A DNA stretch of 64,000 nt from Peribacillus kribbensis DSM 17871 (GCF_000430765.1 NZ_KE387244.1:1-64000), one strand, 5' to 3'; shown: positions 40,011 through 48,690, counted from the stretch's first letter. The notes: generated from the letters alone by a model not told the origin. Program-made: numbers and translations.

Positions 40011-41323
40011 GAAGAGAACTGTACAAAAGCATTATTCTCACTGTTCTCGTCCTGGTCAGTGTCGGTCTTACCTTCAGCATCTGGGCCTACCAGCCTGAAT
40101 ACCAAAAGGCGGTGGACCCAAGCGAGTATATCCAGGTATCCATTAAAAATAAACAGAACATAGGCAGCATCGTGAAGCCGATGGAAGTCATGTACCATAA
40201 AAATAATCAGCATTTTGTTACGACCAGTGATACGGAAATCAACAAGGTGATGAAGGAAATCACACACTGGTCTTTTTACAGCTTTTCGGATATATCAAAC
40301 CGGATATCTGACAAGGAGTTTTTAAGCTTCGTCCATGGAGAAGGGAAAACAGAGATTATTTTTCCGGAAACAGTCCCTCTGCATTTATACAATTCCGTGC
40401 TCGCCATGAATAATAAAACCCTTCCCAAGGGGGAATTTGACCGTATTATCATTAATGTCAACAATATGGGAGAAAGGGAAACTTCTGTTTATTTTGTTTC
40501 CTATGACAAAAAGAAGATTTACCAAAGCAAAGTCAGCACAAGCTTCGTCGAAAGCTTCCGGCAAAAGTTTTATAGATTTTCTTCCGCCCTCTATGAGGAT
40601 AAGGTCTATAAAAAGTATGTAATTTCGCATAATCATGCGGTATTCATGCCGGAAACACCGAAACTGCCCCGGTACAGCTATAAAATATCTAAAATTGATA
40701 CGAAGCAGTTCCAGGATGCATTGTTCAGCGATCCCAATTCCATCTACCCAAGGGGAGATGAAATTACAGACGGCCAGAGTCTTTTGAATATCTACAAGGA
40801 TACAATGACACTGTCCTACATCAGTCCGCCGAATGAAAATCAGTTCATAGGGAGCACTTCCGAATTGCTGCGCAAGAGCATTGCCTTTGTGAATGATCAT
40901 GCAGGATGGGAGGACAAATACCGTTATGCCGGTTATAATGAACTCGACCAAAAGATCACCTTCCGTTTATTTGAAGACGGCCTGCCGGTGTTTAACGACA
41001 GCGGAATGTCTGAAATCGTGCAATACTGGGGAAAAAACGATGTCTATCAATACAACCGGCCATTCTTTACATTGGACTTTCAAATCCCGTATGATGAGGA
41101 CCCGGTGAAGCTGCCCGGCGGAAAAGAAGTACTGCAGGAGCTTTATACCATTAAAAATATAAAGAATGAACTCATTCAGGATATCAAACTGGGTTATGAA
41201 CTGAAGCGCGAAGACCAGGAAATGCTGGTAACTTTGGAGCCTGAATGGTACTACCGTTATGCCGGAGTCTGGAAACGCGTTCCTTTCGGCAAGCCGGGAG
41301 GGGATACGATTGGATTGGAATAA
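40007..41323 (+). CDS. walH: WalK regulator WalH (YycH)
   Basis: Bitopic membrane protein of about 438 residues. An N-terminal helix (SIILTVLVLVSVGLTFSIWAY) anchors a large extracellular domain. In Bacillus, WalH and WalI bind WalK and tune its activity. I use the ATG at 40007, which overlaps the walK stop (ATGA) and has AGAGGA 9 bp upstream; an ATG at 40001 is in frame. Sequence is poorly conserved, so the call rests mainly on position and topology. Confidence 0.92.
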   Translation: MRRELYKSIILTVLVLVSVGLTFSIWAYQPEYQKAVDPSEYIQVSIKNKQNIGSIVKPMEVMYHKNNQHFVTTSDTEINKVMKEITHWSFYSFSDISNRISDKEFLSFVHGEGKTEIIFPETVPLHLYNSVLAMNNKTLPKGEFDRIIINVNNMGERETSVYFVSYDKKKIYQSKVSTSFVESFRQKFYRFSSALYEDKVYKKYVISHNHAVFMPETPKLPRYSYKISKIDTKQFQDALFSDPNSIYPRGDEITDGQSLLNIYKDTMTLSYISPPNENQFIGSTSELLRKSIAFVNDHAGWEDKYRYAGYNELDQKITFRLFEDGLPVFNDSGMSEIVQYWGKNDVYQYNRPFFTLDFQIPYDEDPVKLPGGKEVLQELYTIKNIKNELIQDIKLGYELKREDQEMLVTLEPEWYYRYAGVWKRVPFGKPGGDTIGLE

Positions 41324-42104
41324 AACGAAGACAATCTTTATTATTGTCTTTCTTATTCTGGATATTTTCTTGGCCTATCAATTAATAGTTAAAAGAATAT
41401 CAAATGAATATGATGTACTCACCGAATCAAAGTTTGAAGATGAATTAAAGGATAACGGAATAAAGTATGATAAGATTCCTCAGTCCACCCTCAATGAGAG
41501 CAGAACAGATAAGTATATTATCGGAAAAAGCCGGGTATTTAAAAAAGAGGATCTGATAGGACTGAAGGATCAGAAGCTGACCGTCAATCAAACGTCTTTA
41601 TACTCCACCTTTAAAGTGCCTTATAAAGTCAATGATCCATCGGACAAGCAGGAAATCGAGAAGTTTGTCAATGAGAACATCCAATTTGGTGAGGAGTACA
41701 GCTTCTGGACATACAGTAAAAAAACGAATACAATAACCTTTTATCAGTCCTATAAAGACAAGCCGCTCTTTAACAATCAAAATGCGGAGATCAACTTATA
41801 CCTGAATAAGCAAAACCAGATTTATGCCTATAGTCAGACCTATCTGAGCAGCATTAAGGAGTTTAAAGAGAAGGAGCAGATGATGCCGGCCATCAAGGCG
41901 ATTGAAACTCTCTTTGATAAGGGAATGATCAAGGAAAAGAGCAAGATCGTCAAGGCAGAGCAGGGCTATTACATGATGGTCCCTTTAAAGACCTCCTCTC
42001 AAGTCCTGACACCTGCATGGCAAATTGTTCTGGATAATAAGAAGGATTTTTACGTCAATGCACTGGAAGGCCAGGTCTTCCAAGTGACACCAGAGACTAA
42101 TTAA
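41310..42104 (+). CDS. walI: WalK regulator WalI (YycI)
   Basis: Partner of WalH, about 264 residues, with the characteristic N terminus DWNKTKTIFIIVFLILDIFL forming a single membrane anchor, then an extracellular domain. The likely start is the TTG at 41310, inside the walH 3' end, with GGAGGGG 6 bp upstream; this matches the family N terminus exactly. Overlap with walH indicates coupled translation. Confidence 0.92.
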   Translation: MDWNKTKTIFIIVFLILDIFLAYQLIVKRISNEYDVLTESKFEDELKDNGIKYDKIPQSTLNESRTDKYIIGKSRVFKKEDLIGLKDQKLTVNQTSLYSTFKVPYKVNDPSDKQEIEKFVNENIQFGEEYSFWTYSKKTNTITFYQSYKDKPLFNNQNAEINLYLNKQNQIYAYSQTYLSSIKEFKEKEQMMPAIKAIETLFDKGMIKEKSKIVKAEQGYYMMVPLKTSSQVLTPAWQIVLDNKKDFYVNALEGQVFQVTPETN

Positions 42105-42119
42105 TGGAGTGAATAAATT

Positions 42120-42914
42120 ATGACGATGCATTTTAGTGTTCTCGCAAGCGGGAGTACGGGAAATGCGGTGTATGTAGAAGCGGACGGACAGTCATTTTTA
42201 GTGGATGCGGGGCTCAGCGGTAAACAGATGGACCTTTTATTTAAACAGATCGGCCGAAATGCAGCCAATTTGAATGGACTTCTTGTAACCCATGAGCACA
42301 GTGACCATATTAAGGGACTCGGCATCCTTGCCAGGAAATATAATCTTCCTGTCTATGCCAATGAAAAAACATGGGCAGCAATGGAAAAAAACATTGGGGA
42401 AATCCCTGGCGATCAGAAGTTCACTTTTGATATGGAGACGGTCAAAAGCTTTGGAAGCCTGGATATCGAATCCTTTGGAGTTTCCCACGATGCTGCGGAG
42501 CCTATGTTCTATGTATTCCATCATGAAGGCAAAAAGCTTGCGCTTATCACCGACACAGGATATGTGAGTGATAGGATGAAAGGAATCATCTCCAATGCGG
42601 ACATGTATGTATTTGAAAGCAATCATGATGTCCAGATGCTGAGAATGGGACGTTATCCATGGAATACAAAAAGAAGGATCCTTAGCGATGTGGGCCATGT
42701 TTCCAATGAAGATGCAGCTGTTGCCATGAGTGAGGTTGCCGGAGACCGGACTAAGCGCATCTATCTTGCCCACTTGAGCCTCGATAATAATATGAAGGAC
42801 CTTGCCAGGATGTCCGTGAGCCAGACGCTGGAAACACGCGGCATACGGGTGGGAGAACAGTTTGAAATATATGATACGGACGCAAAGATCCCGACCGAAC
42901 TGATTTGCGTATAA
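42120..42914 (+). CDS. walJ: Metallo-beta-lactamase fold hydrolase WalJ (YycJ)
   Basis: A 264-residue metallo-beta-lactamase fold protein, the last conserved member of the wal locus, proposed to be a nuclease coordinating cell division and replication. Metal-binding motif [10 protein letters not shown] lies near residue 60, with DTGYVSD, ESNHD and HLSLDNN later. GGAGTGA precedes the ATG. A terminator follows at once, separating it from htrC. Confidence 0.93.
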   Translation: MTMHFSVLASGSTGNAVYVEADGQSFLVDAGLSGKQMDLLFKQIGRNAANLNGLLVTHEHSDHIKGLGILARKYNLPVYANEKTWAAMEKNIGEIPGDQKFTFDMETVKSFGSLDIESFGVSHDAAEPMFYVFHHEGKKLALITDTGYVSDRMKGIISNADMYVFESNHDVQMLRMGRYPWNTKRRILSDVGHVSNEDAAVAMSEVAGDRTKRIYLAHLSLDNNMKDLARMSVSQTLETRGIRVGEQFEIYDTDAKIPTELICV

Positions 42915-42918
42915 CGAA

Positions 42919-42948
42919 GGATGAAGACCTGATCTTCATTCTTTTTTT
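42919..42948 (+). terminator. wal operon terminator
   Basis: ATGAAGA pairs with TCTTCAT around CCTGA and is followed by TCTTTTTTT, 6 bp after the walJ stop. Confidence 0.8.
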
Positions 42949-43033
42949 ATGGCTTGAAAGCTTTTTATCAGGTTTCAGTGAGCGTTTCAATGGGCATACA
43001 TTAAGCATCTGTCTCATTAAACGAGCCTTAAAA

Positions 43034-43062
43034 TTAGAATATTCCCATGATTTGAGTATAAT
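43034..43062 (+). promoter_or_regulatory. htrC promoter
   Basis: TTAGAA (43034-43039) and TATAAT (43057-43062) are spaced 17 bp, about 50 bp upstream of htrC. Confidence 0.55.
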
Positions 43063-43113
43063 GAAAGTAACCAAGCAAGTCAGTCACTATTTACTAGGAA
43101 GAGAGGGTTGTCC

Positions 43114-44310
43114 ATGGGATATTATGACCAGGATTATCAAAGCAGAAGCAGCAGAAATGGCAGCCGGAGAGGCTATTTCTTTTCAGGCCTCATCGGTGCG
43201 ATTGTCGGGGCCTTATTAATATTCTTTCTTCTGCCTTATTTTGATAAAGGTACAGAGGGCGTCAGTGATGATTATTCAAATACAGGGGACCAGCAGCAGC
43301 CTGTTAAGCAGAACGTTTCCTTAAATGTAAACACAGCTGTCACAGACGCGGTGTCCAAGGTTGGAGACACGGTTGTCGGGATCACGAATATCCAGAAATC
43401 CAGTGGCGGCTTATTTGACCAGGGCGGCCAGGAAGCAACCGGATCCGGTGTTATTTATAAAAAAGCAGGAGATAAGGCATATATCGTAACCAACCACCAT
43501 GTGGTAGACAATGCAAGCAGACTTGAGGTGACCTTGAAGGATGGAACCAAAATGCCGGCAAAGCTTCGCGGAAGCGATGTCTGGACCGATCTTGCTGTCA
43601 TTGAAGTGGATGCCAAAAAAATTAAGAAGGTCGCGGAGTTCGGAGATTCACAGGCATTAAAAGCCGGGGAGCCGGTCATCGCAATCGGCAATCCGCTCGG
43701 CCTTCAGTTCTCAGGCTCTGTGACGCAGGGTGTCATCTCCGGACTTGACCGGACCATTCCTATCGATGTGAATGAAGACGGTGTAGTGGATTGGAATTCT
43801 GAGGTTATCCAGACGGATGCCGCCATTAATCCCGGAAACAGCGGAGGTGCCCTGATCAACCTGCAGGGCCAGGTAATCGGCATCAATTCCATGAAAATTG
43901 CCGAGCAGTCTGTGGAAGGCATCGGCTTATCGATTCCCATCAATACCGCCATCCCGGTTATAAGGGACTTGGAGCGTTATGGGGAGGTCCGCCGTCCTTA
44001 TATGGGAGTCGACCTTCGATCCGTTGAAGAGATTTCTCAATATCATCAGAAGAATACCTTAAAGCTTCCTCAGAATGTTACGACGGGAGTAGCCATTGTA
44101 CAGGTAGAGCCTAATTCGCCTGCAGCAAAGGCAGGAATTAAAGCGATGGATGTGATCGTGGAAATGGACGGCCAGAAGATCAAGGATGTTGCCCAGCTAA
44201 GACAGCAGCTCTACAAAAAGGATATTGGCTCATCCATGAAGATTAAATTGTACCGTAATGGAAAGCTGCAGGAAGTTACCATGAAACTGAGCACACAGGA
44301 TACTTTTTAA
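43114..44310 (+). CDS. htrC: HtrA-like membrane-anchored serine protease
   Basis: DegP/HtrA family protease of about 398 residues, the YyxA/HtrC member of the wal locus. One N-terminal transmembrane helix (GLIGAIVGALLIFFLLPYF) is followed by a trypsin-like domain with the triad in NHHVVDNA (His), WTDLAVIEVD (Asp) and INPGNSGGALIN (Ser). A single PDZ domain follows (VEPNSPAAKAGIKAMDVIVEMDG). It acts outside the membrane in protein quality control. The ATG at 43114 has AGAGGG 6 bp upstream. Confidence 0.95.
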   Translation: MGYYDQDYQSRSSRNGSRRGYFFSGLIGAIVGALLIFFLLPYFDKGTEGVSDDYSNTGDQQQPVKQNVSLNVNTAVTDAVSKVGDTVVGITNIQKSSGGLFDQGGQEATGSGVIYKKAGDKAYIVTNHHVVDNASRLEVTLKDGTKMPAKLRGSDVWTDLAVIEVDAKKIKKVAEFGDSQALKAGEPVIAIGNPLGLQFSGSVTQGVISGLDRTIPIDVNEDGVVDWNSEVIQTDAAINPGNSGGALINLQGQVIGINSMKIAEQSVEGIGLSIPINTAIPVIRDLERYGEVRRPYMGVDLRSVEEISQYHQKNTLKLPQNVTTGVAIVQVEPNSPAAKAGIKAMDVIVEMDGQKIKDVAQLRQQLYKKDIGSSMKIKLYRNGKLQEVTMKLSTQDTF

Positions 44311-44321
44311 ATAGGGCAATG

Positions 44322-44350
44322 CAGGAAGGCTTCGGCTTTCCTGTTTTTTT
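44322..44350 (+). terminator. htrC terminator
   Basis: CAGGAAGGC pairs with GCTTTCCTG (one G-U pair) around TTCG and is followed by TTTTTTT. A DnaA box TGTGGATAA (44356-44364) lies just beyond. Confidence 0.92.
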
Positions 44351-44439
44351 ATGCCTGTGGATAATTTTTCATGATAAAAGCGCACGGCAAAGCTGATATT
44401 AAAAATACGCTCAAAATGATCAGCCGGGAGGTGTAAAAC

Positions 44440-44598
44440 ATGATATACTGCTGCAAGGAACATGTAGATCTGGCGCTGCGTTCAGGGGGAGAAAGGCAGG
44501 GATCAGCCCCTTTTTTAAAGGAGATTTCCACAGAAGAAATATTGTCGACAACCTGTGAATATTGTCAGAACCCCGCTGTATATATTGTGGCGAACTAA
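44440..44598 (+). CDS. CxxH/CxxC small protein
   Basis: A 52-residue protein with CCKEH near the N terminus and CEYC near the C terminus, the pattern of the CxxH/CxxC family found just upstream of rlmH in Bacillus. The four ligands could bind one zinc. GGGAGGTG lies 6-7 bp before the ATG, making translation credible. Function unknown. Confidence 0.85.
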   Translation: MIYCCKEHVDLALRSGGERQGSAPFLKEISTEEILSTTCEYCQNPAVYIVAN

Positions 44599-44613
44599 TA
44601 TTCTCATACAACA

Positions 44614-44656
44614 TGTGGATAGAAATTGTGGATATGTGGATAAATTCTGTGGATAT
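44614..44656 (+). promoter_or_regulatory. Four tandem DnaA boxes upstream of rlmH
   Basis: TGTGGATAG, TGTGGATAT, TGTGGATAA and TGTGGATAT (starting at 44614, 44627, 44635 and 44648) are all in one orientation, and the second and third share a base. A DnaA-box cluster ahead of this gene (yydA) is known in B. subtilis as an oriC-proximal DnaA titration or regulation site. Confidence 0.8.
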
Positions 44657-44692
44657 CATGTTTGTAATCGAAACGTAAAGGTTGTGTAAACT

Positions 44693-45172
44693 GTGAATAT
44701 CTCGATTGTAACGGTTGGGAAACTGAAAGAAAAATATCTGAAACAGGGAATTGAGGAATACATAAAGAGAATGTCAGCTTACGCAAAAATCGACATCATT
44801 GAGGTGCCGGACGAAAAAGCACCCGAAACCCTGAGCGACACAGAAATGGAGCAGATCAAAGACAAAGAAGGCGAACGCATCCTTAGCAGGATCAGCCCTG
44901 ATGCCCATGTCATCGTACTCGCCATCCAGGGAAAGCAGAAAACCTCCGAAGAGCTCGCCGAAACATTAGACAAACTCGCTACCTACGGCAAAAGCAAAGT
45001 AGCCTTTGTCATCGGCGGCTCCCTGGGCTTAAGCAAAGCTGTCATGCAGCGGTCGGATGAATCCCTCTCCTTCTCAAAAATGACCTTTCCCCATCAGCTT
45101 ATGCGGCTGATATTGGTGGAGCAGGTGTATCGGGCGTTTCGGATTAATCGGGGGGAACCGTACCATAAGTAA
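44693..45172 (+). CDS. rlmH: 23S rRNA pseudouridine1915-N3 methyltransferase RlmH
   Basis: SPOUT-class methyltransferase of 159 residues that modifies pseudouridine 1915 in helix 69 of 23S rRNA. The trefoil knot shows [20 protein letters not shown] and the C-terminal [18 protein letters not shown]. The protein ends RGEPYHK. The start is GTG. The 3' end is the integration target of SCC elements in staphylococci, and here a near copy of its last 21 bp recurs at 48670-48690. Confidence 0.97.
   Translation: MNISIVTVGKLKEKYLKQGIEEYIKRMSAYAKIDIIEVPDEKAPETLSDTEMEQIKDKEGERILSRISPDAHVIVLAIQGKQKTSEELAETLDKLATYGKSKVAFVIGGSLGLSKAVMQRSDESLSFSKMTFPHQLMRLILVEQVYRAFRINRGEPYHK
45152..45172 (+). repeat. Left att-like repeat (rlmH 3' end)
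   Basis: GGGGAACCGTACCATAAGTAA, with the final codons GEPYHK and stop of rlmH. It is the chromosomal side of the presumed insertion. Confidence 0.55.
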
Positions 45173-45259
45173 CTGCAAACCTTATAAAAAAATGAAGTTT
45201 GAATATCTAATTAATCGTTAATAAGGCAGATAAATTTTATTTTGTCTTTTTAAGCCAAT

Positions 45260-45421
45260 TCAATAATCCACAAATTCATGAAACCAGCAAAGTGACTCCT
45301 TGCGGTATTCATTAACGCTTCGTCTTCCGTCTCCTTTCTTGTTCTTAGGCTCCGCGGCTGTCGAAATACCGTACATGAATGTATAATCCTCACTCTCCAA
45401 TTCCATAATAGAAGCATGCAT
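45260..45421 (-). CDS. Possible small protein or gene remnant, 53 residues
   Basis: A minus-strand frame starts MHASIMELESEDYTFMYG and ends WFHEFVDY. Its composition (acidic start, a basic KNKKGDGRR patch, aromatic end) looks protein-like. I do not recognise the family. It fills most of the gap between rlmH and the dehydrogenase. It has no clear ribosome binding site and may be the C-terminal end of a gene lost when the cassette was trimmed. Low confidence. Confidence 0.3.
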   Translation of the reverse strand: MHASIMELESEDYTFMYGISTAAEPKNKKGDGRRSVNEYRKESLCWFHEFVDY

Positions 45422-45456
45422 ACAAATTCAAGGCATGCTATAACAGGAGGGTAATT

Positions 45457-46596
45457 ATGAAGGCTGTAACTTTCAATGGTGTGAAGAACATGCAAGTGAC
45501 GCAGGTCGCGGATCCAACGATTCAGAAAAAAGACGGGATTATAGTCAGGATCACCTCGACCGCCATATGCGGTTCCGATCTCCATATATACCAGGGGGCG
45601 ATTCAAGCCCAAAACGGATACGTGGTCGGACATGAACCGATGGGCATCGTCGAAGACGTGGGCCCTGAGGTGACAAAGGTCAAAAAAGGGGACCGGGTAG
45701 TGCTCCCGTTCAATATCTCGTGCGGAAGCTGTCATTACTGCCAGCATGAGATGGAGAGCCAATGCGACAACTCCAACCCCAATCCCCAAGTGGATACGGG
45801 AGCTTACTTTGGGTTTACCGAACGTTACGGGAATTATCCGGGCGGACAAGCCGAATTGCTTTACGTGCCGTACGGCAATTTCATGCCTTTCGTTATTCCG
45901 GAGTCATGCGAATTGGAGGATGAGAAGCTTCTGTTCCTGTCCGACGTGCTGCCGACGGCCTATTGGAGCGTGGACAACGGGGGCGTGAAGCAGGGGGATA
46001 CGGTGGTGGTGCTCGGCTGCGGTCCCGTCGGCTTGATGGCGCAAAAATTCGCCTGGATGAAAGGGGCCAAACGGGTCATCGCGATCGACAATCTCCCGTA
46101 CCGGCTGAACCATGCAAAAAAAATGAATAACGTCGAAATCTTCAACTTTGAAGATTTCCAAGACATGGGGCTGCATATAAAAGAAATAACGCGCGGGGGT
46201 GCGGATGTCGTCATCGATTGTGTCGGAATGGACGGCAAGAAGACGCCATTGGAGGAGGAAGAGCAGAAGGCCAAGCTGGTTGGCGGAACGCTCAGCCCGA
46301 TCAACATCGCGATGAATGCGGTGCGGAAATTCGGCACGATTCAGATTACGGGGGTATACGGTTCTAAATACAACCAGTTTATGTTCGGAAACCTTTGGGA
46401 ACGAAACGTGAAGCTGACCATGGGACAGGCGCCCGTGATTCATTACATGCCGATGCTGTATAAAAAAATTATGGCAGGCGAGTTCGATCCGACGGAGATC
46501 ATCACTCATAAAGTGCCGCTCGATCAGGCGCATAACGCGTACAACACCTTTTACAACCATGCGGACGAATGCATTAAATTCGTCCTGAAGCCTTAA
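45457..46596 (+). CDS. Zinc-dependent alcohol dehydrogenase, formaldehyde dehydrogenase-like
   Basis: Medium-chain dehydrogenase of 379 residues. The catalytic zinc site is CGSDLHIYQG with GHEPMGIVEDVG. The structural zinc loop has CGSCHYCQHEMESQC, with four cysteines. The NAD site reads VVLGCGPVGLMAQ followed by the acidic AIDN, which favours NAD over NADP. The long insert after the structural zinc and the SDVLPTAYW segment place it in the formaldehyde dehydrogenase-like group; the substrate is unproven. AGGAGGG precedes the ATG. The coding sequence is richer in CG-ended codons than the flanking genes, suggesting transfer. Confidence 0.9.
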   Translation: MKAVTFNGVKNMQVTQVADPTIQKKDGIIVRITSTAICGSDLHIYQGAIQAQNGYVVGHEPMGIVEDVGPEVTKVKKGDRVVLPFNISCGSCHYCQHEMESQCDNSNPNPQVDTGAYFGFTERYGNYPGGQAELLYVPYGNFMPFVIPESCELEDEKLLFLSDVLPTAYWSVDNGGVKQGDTVVVLGCGPVGLMAQKFAWMKGAKRVIAIDNLPYRLNHAKKMNNVEIFNFEDFQDMGLHIKEITRGGADVVIDCVGMDGKKTPLEEEEQKAKLVGGTLSPINIAMNAVRKFGTIQITGVYGSKYNQFMFGNLWERNVKLTMGQAPVIHYMPMLYKKIMAGEFDPTEIITHKVPLDQAHNAYNTFYNHADECIKFVLKP

Positions 46597-46617
46597 ATGA
46601 ATAAGAGAAGATTAAAT

Positions 46618-46653
46618 GATAAAAGCCTCTGGTATACACCAAAGGCTTTTATC
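46618..46653. terminator. Bidirectional terminator between the dehydrogenase and DJ-1 genes
   Basis: GATAAAAGCCT pairs perfectly with AGGCTTTTATC around a 14-nt region that itself can pair (TGGT/ACCA). It serves two convergent genes. Confidence 0.88.
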
Positions 46654-46663
46654 ATCTTTTAAA

Positions 46664-47182
46664 TTAGTTTATTGCATTAACTAATGCTTTTCCAAATTCT
46701 TCGGCACCATCGGGGCCGTCACCTGTGATAATGTCACTATGTGCAATAACATGTTTTTCGACATATTTAACATTATTTGCTTTAAGTTGGTCTATTTGCA
46801 CGTCAACAGGGTAGCAAGTTGCTTCTCTACCTTCAAGTAATCCAGTTTTCACGACAGTGACTGAACCAGCACAAATTCCAGTAACAAGAATATTATCCTT
46901 ATGTGCTTTCTTTAAATACGTGGATAATTCTTCGTTATCCCAAAGATGATCATTTGTGCCAGAACCACCAATGACAGAAATAACGTCAAAATCGGTTCCT
47001 ATAGTATCGGAAAAGACCTTTTCGGAAATTGCCTTACCTTCAAAGTCGCCAATAATTTCGCCAGTTTTTGTGCTTGCAATAGTTACTTCTATTCCTGCTT
47101 TTTCAAGTGCCTCTTTTGGTTTAAATAATTCATCCTCATTAAATCTTTCGGGTGGTATAATTAAAAGTGCTTTTTTACTCAT
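46664..47182 (-). CDS. DJ-1/PfpI family protein
   Basis: A 172-residue class I glutamine amidotransferase-like protein. The nucleophile elbow is ITGICAGSVTV with Cys near 102, and the family's conserved acidic residue region FKPKEALEKAGIEVTIAST is near the N terminus. Members act as chaperones, deglycases/glyoxalases or proteases; which applies cannot be told. AGGAGGAAT precedes the ATG. It is divergent from an HxlR regulator, which probably controls it. The gene is A/T-rich compared with the adjacent dehydrogenase. Confidence 0.87.
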   Translation of the reverse strand: MSKKALLIIPPERFNEDELFKPKEALEKAGIEVTIASTKTGEIIGDFEGKAISEKVFSDTIGTDFDVISVIGGSGTNDHLWDNEELSTYLKKAHKDNILVTGICAGSVTVVKTGLLEGREATCYPVDVQIDQLKANNVKYVEKHVIAHSDIITGDGPDGAEEFGKALVNAIN

Positions 47183-47317
47183 AATTGTTATTCCTCCTAA
47201 AATAGTTTGTTTTTAACTCAGAAATTTATATTACAACCTGTTTGTTATTTTGAGAAGAATGCACTTTTTTGTAACAGGGTAACCTTAAAGTAACAATTGA
47301 AAGCGGAGGCAGAAAAT

Positions 47318-47698
47318 ATGTCAGATATACTTAGAGATGAAATTAAAGAGAAGATAATAAATGGTGATTACAACTGTGAAAAAGAACTTACTTTATCGAT
47401 AATCAGTGGAAAGTGGAAAGTTGTGATTCTATGGCATTTAGGTGTTGAAGGTCCGCACCGCTTTAGTGAATTGCAAAGATTATTTCCAAAAATCTCCCAT
47501 AAAATTTTAACGAATCAATTAAAGGAATTGGTGGAAGACGGCATTGTGCATCGAGAGGTTTATCCAGAAGTTCCGCCTAGAGTGGAATACTCCATGACTG
47601 GGTTGGGAATGACCTTACTCCCAATTGTGGAGATGATGTATGATTGGGGAAAAAACCGAATAGAGGAAATCAAAAGAGAAATAGGGAAATCAAATTAA
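47318..47698 (+). CDS. HxlR family transcriptional regulator
   Basis: A 126-residue winged-helix regulator. The family pattern is complete: a Cys near the N terminus ([20 protein letters not shown]), then [25 protein letters not shown] and [19 protein letters not shown]. HxlR proteins often sense electrophiles, aldehydes or disulfide stress through that cysteine and act on divergent genes. The ATG at 47318 has GGAGG 8 bp upstream. It is divergent from the DJ-1 gene and upstream of the SDR gene. Confidence 0.9.
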   Translation: MSDILRDEIKEKIINGDYNCEKELTLSIISGKWKVVILWHLGVEGPHRFSELQRLFPKISHKILTNQLKELVEDGIVHREVYPEVPPRVEYSMTGLGMTLLPIVEMMYDWGKNRIEEIKREIGKSN

Positions 47699-47837
47699 AA
47701 ATGATAGAATGTTTAATTAAAAGTTAATATGCATCGTATCAGAGGATTTGAGACATTATGGAGAATGCTAATGATTCTGTCGTTAAATTATCACGTGTTT
47801 GTATCCAAATAAAAAAACGAAAAGGGGCTCATTAACT

Positions 47838-48578
47838 ATGAAAGCACTTGTCACTGGAGCAAATAAAGGAATCGGTTTCGAAATCGCTCGAAGTCTTGGG
47901 AAGCGTGGCTATGACATTCTTGTTGGGGCACGTGATGAAGCCCGTGGGCAGGCAGCAGTCGAAAAACTTGTCGCAGAAGACATACAAGCGACGTTCATCA
48001 AGATTGATTTGAATGATTTAGACAGCTTGCACGAAGCGGCTAAAATGGTTAACTCGCTCGATATTTTGGTTAATAATGCTGGAATTCCTGATAGTGTCAA
48101 GCCTGGGCGCGCGGCGCTCGACCTCGCAAAGCATACCATGGACTATACAACTGAGGATCTACGCACGACGATGGAAACGAATTTCCTAGGCACCCATGAA
48201 CTCGTGAAAAATCTGCTGTCATCTCTGACAGACAACGCGAAAATTGTCAACATGACCGTCCCAATTTCGCCGACCGACTTTTGGCACCCGCTCGCCTACA
48301 TTACGAGTAAAGCAGCACTCAATGTGATGACACTGACCTACGCTTACGAGTTCAAAAAAATGGGCAGCCATCGCCAAATTTTCGGCATCATGCCTGGTGC
48401 TGTCGCAACCGACTTGAACGGTATGGAGACTGGTGGGCACGGCGGATTCGTCAAGTCTCCCGAAGCTGCCGGAGAGCTGTGTACTGACATTATTCTGTCT
48501 GATAAGAATCAAAATGGGCAAATTATTCAGTATGATGGTAAGATCGTTACAGATTATGAGATTCAGCTGAGAGGCTAG
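47838..48578 (+). CDS. Short-chain dehydrogenase/reductase
   Basis: Classical SDR of about 246 residues. The nucleotide site is TGANKGIGFEIA, followed by GARDEAR, DILVNNAG, and the catalytic YITSK with a serine upstream in ISPTDFWHPLAY. It probably reduces a carbonyl compound with NADPH (Arg after the second strand). The ATG at 47838 is preferred (AAGGGG upstream). Together with the dehydrogenase, DJ-1 and HxlR genes this suggests a small aldehyde- or electrophile-handling set (inference). Confidence 0.9.
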   Translation: MKALVTGANKGIGFEIARSLGKRGYDILVGARDEARGQAAVEKLVAEDIQATFIKIDLNDLDSLHEAAKMVNSLDILVNNAGIPDSVKPGRAALDLAKHTMDYTTEDLRTTMETNFLGTHELVKNLLSSLTDNAKIVNMTVPISPTDFWHPLAYITSKAALNVMTLTYAYEFKKMGSHRQIFGIMPGAVATDLNGMETGGHGGFVKSPEAAGELCTDIILSDKNQNGQIIQYDGKIVTDYEIQLRG

Positions 48579-48669
48579 AAACATCAAAGCTCTGTCATTG
48601 ATACGACTTCGAACGTTCACTTAGGGTACCCTTCTCGGTACTCTAAAAATTTCTCCTCATAGCCGGTAT

Positions 48670-48690
48670 GGTGAACCGTATCACAAGTGA
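48670..48690 (+). repeat. Right att-like repeat (second rlmH tail)
   Basis: GGTGAACCGTATCACAAGTGA encodes GEPYHK-stop, like the end of rlmH, but no upstream rlmH sequence accompanies it beyond these codons. It marks the presumed distal junction of the cassette. Confidence 0.55.

Larger units (their letters stand above)
45152..48690. mobile_element. Putative SCC-like insertion at the rlmH 3' end
   Basis: The final bases of rlmH, GAACCGTACCATAAGTAA (45155-45172), recur as GAACCGTATCACAAGTGA at 48673-48690. The three differences are all synonymous in rlmH frame, including the stop codon. Including three bases upstream, 17 of 21 positions match. Such direct repeats of the rlmH tail bound staphylococcal cassette chromosome elements. 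The interval holds an alcohol dehydrogenase, DJ-1/PfpI, HxlR and SDR genes with visibly different base composition from each other. No ccr recombinase is present, so this would be a defective or minimal cassette (inference). Confidence 0.5.

Noticed and set aside
45250-45849. Long minus-strand frame across the alcohol dehydrogenase start
   Set aside because: It is antisense to a well-conserved enzyme and shows no family features.
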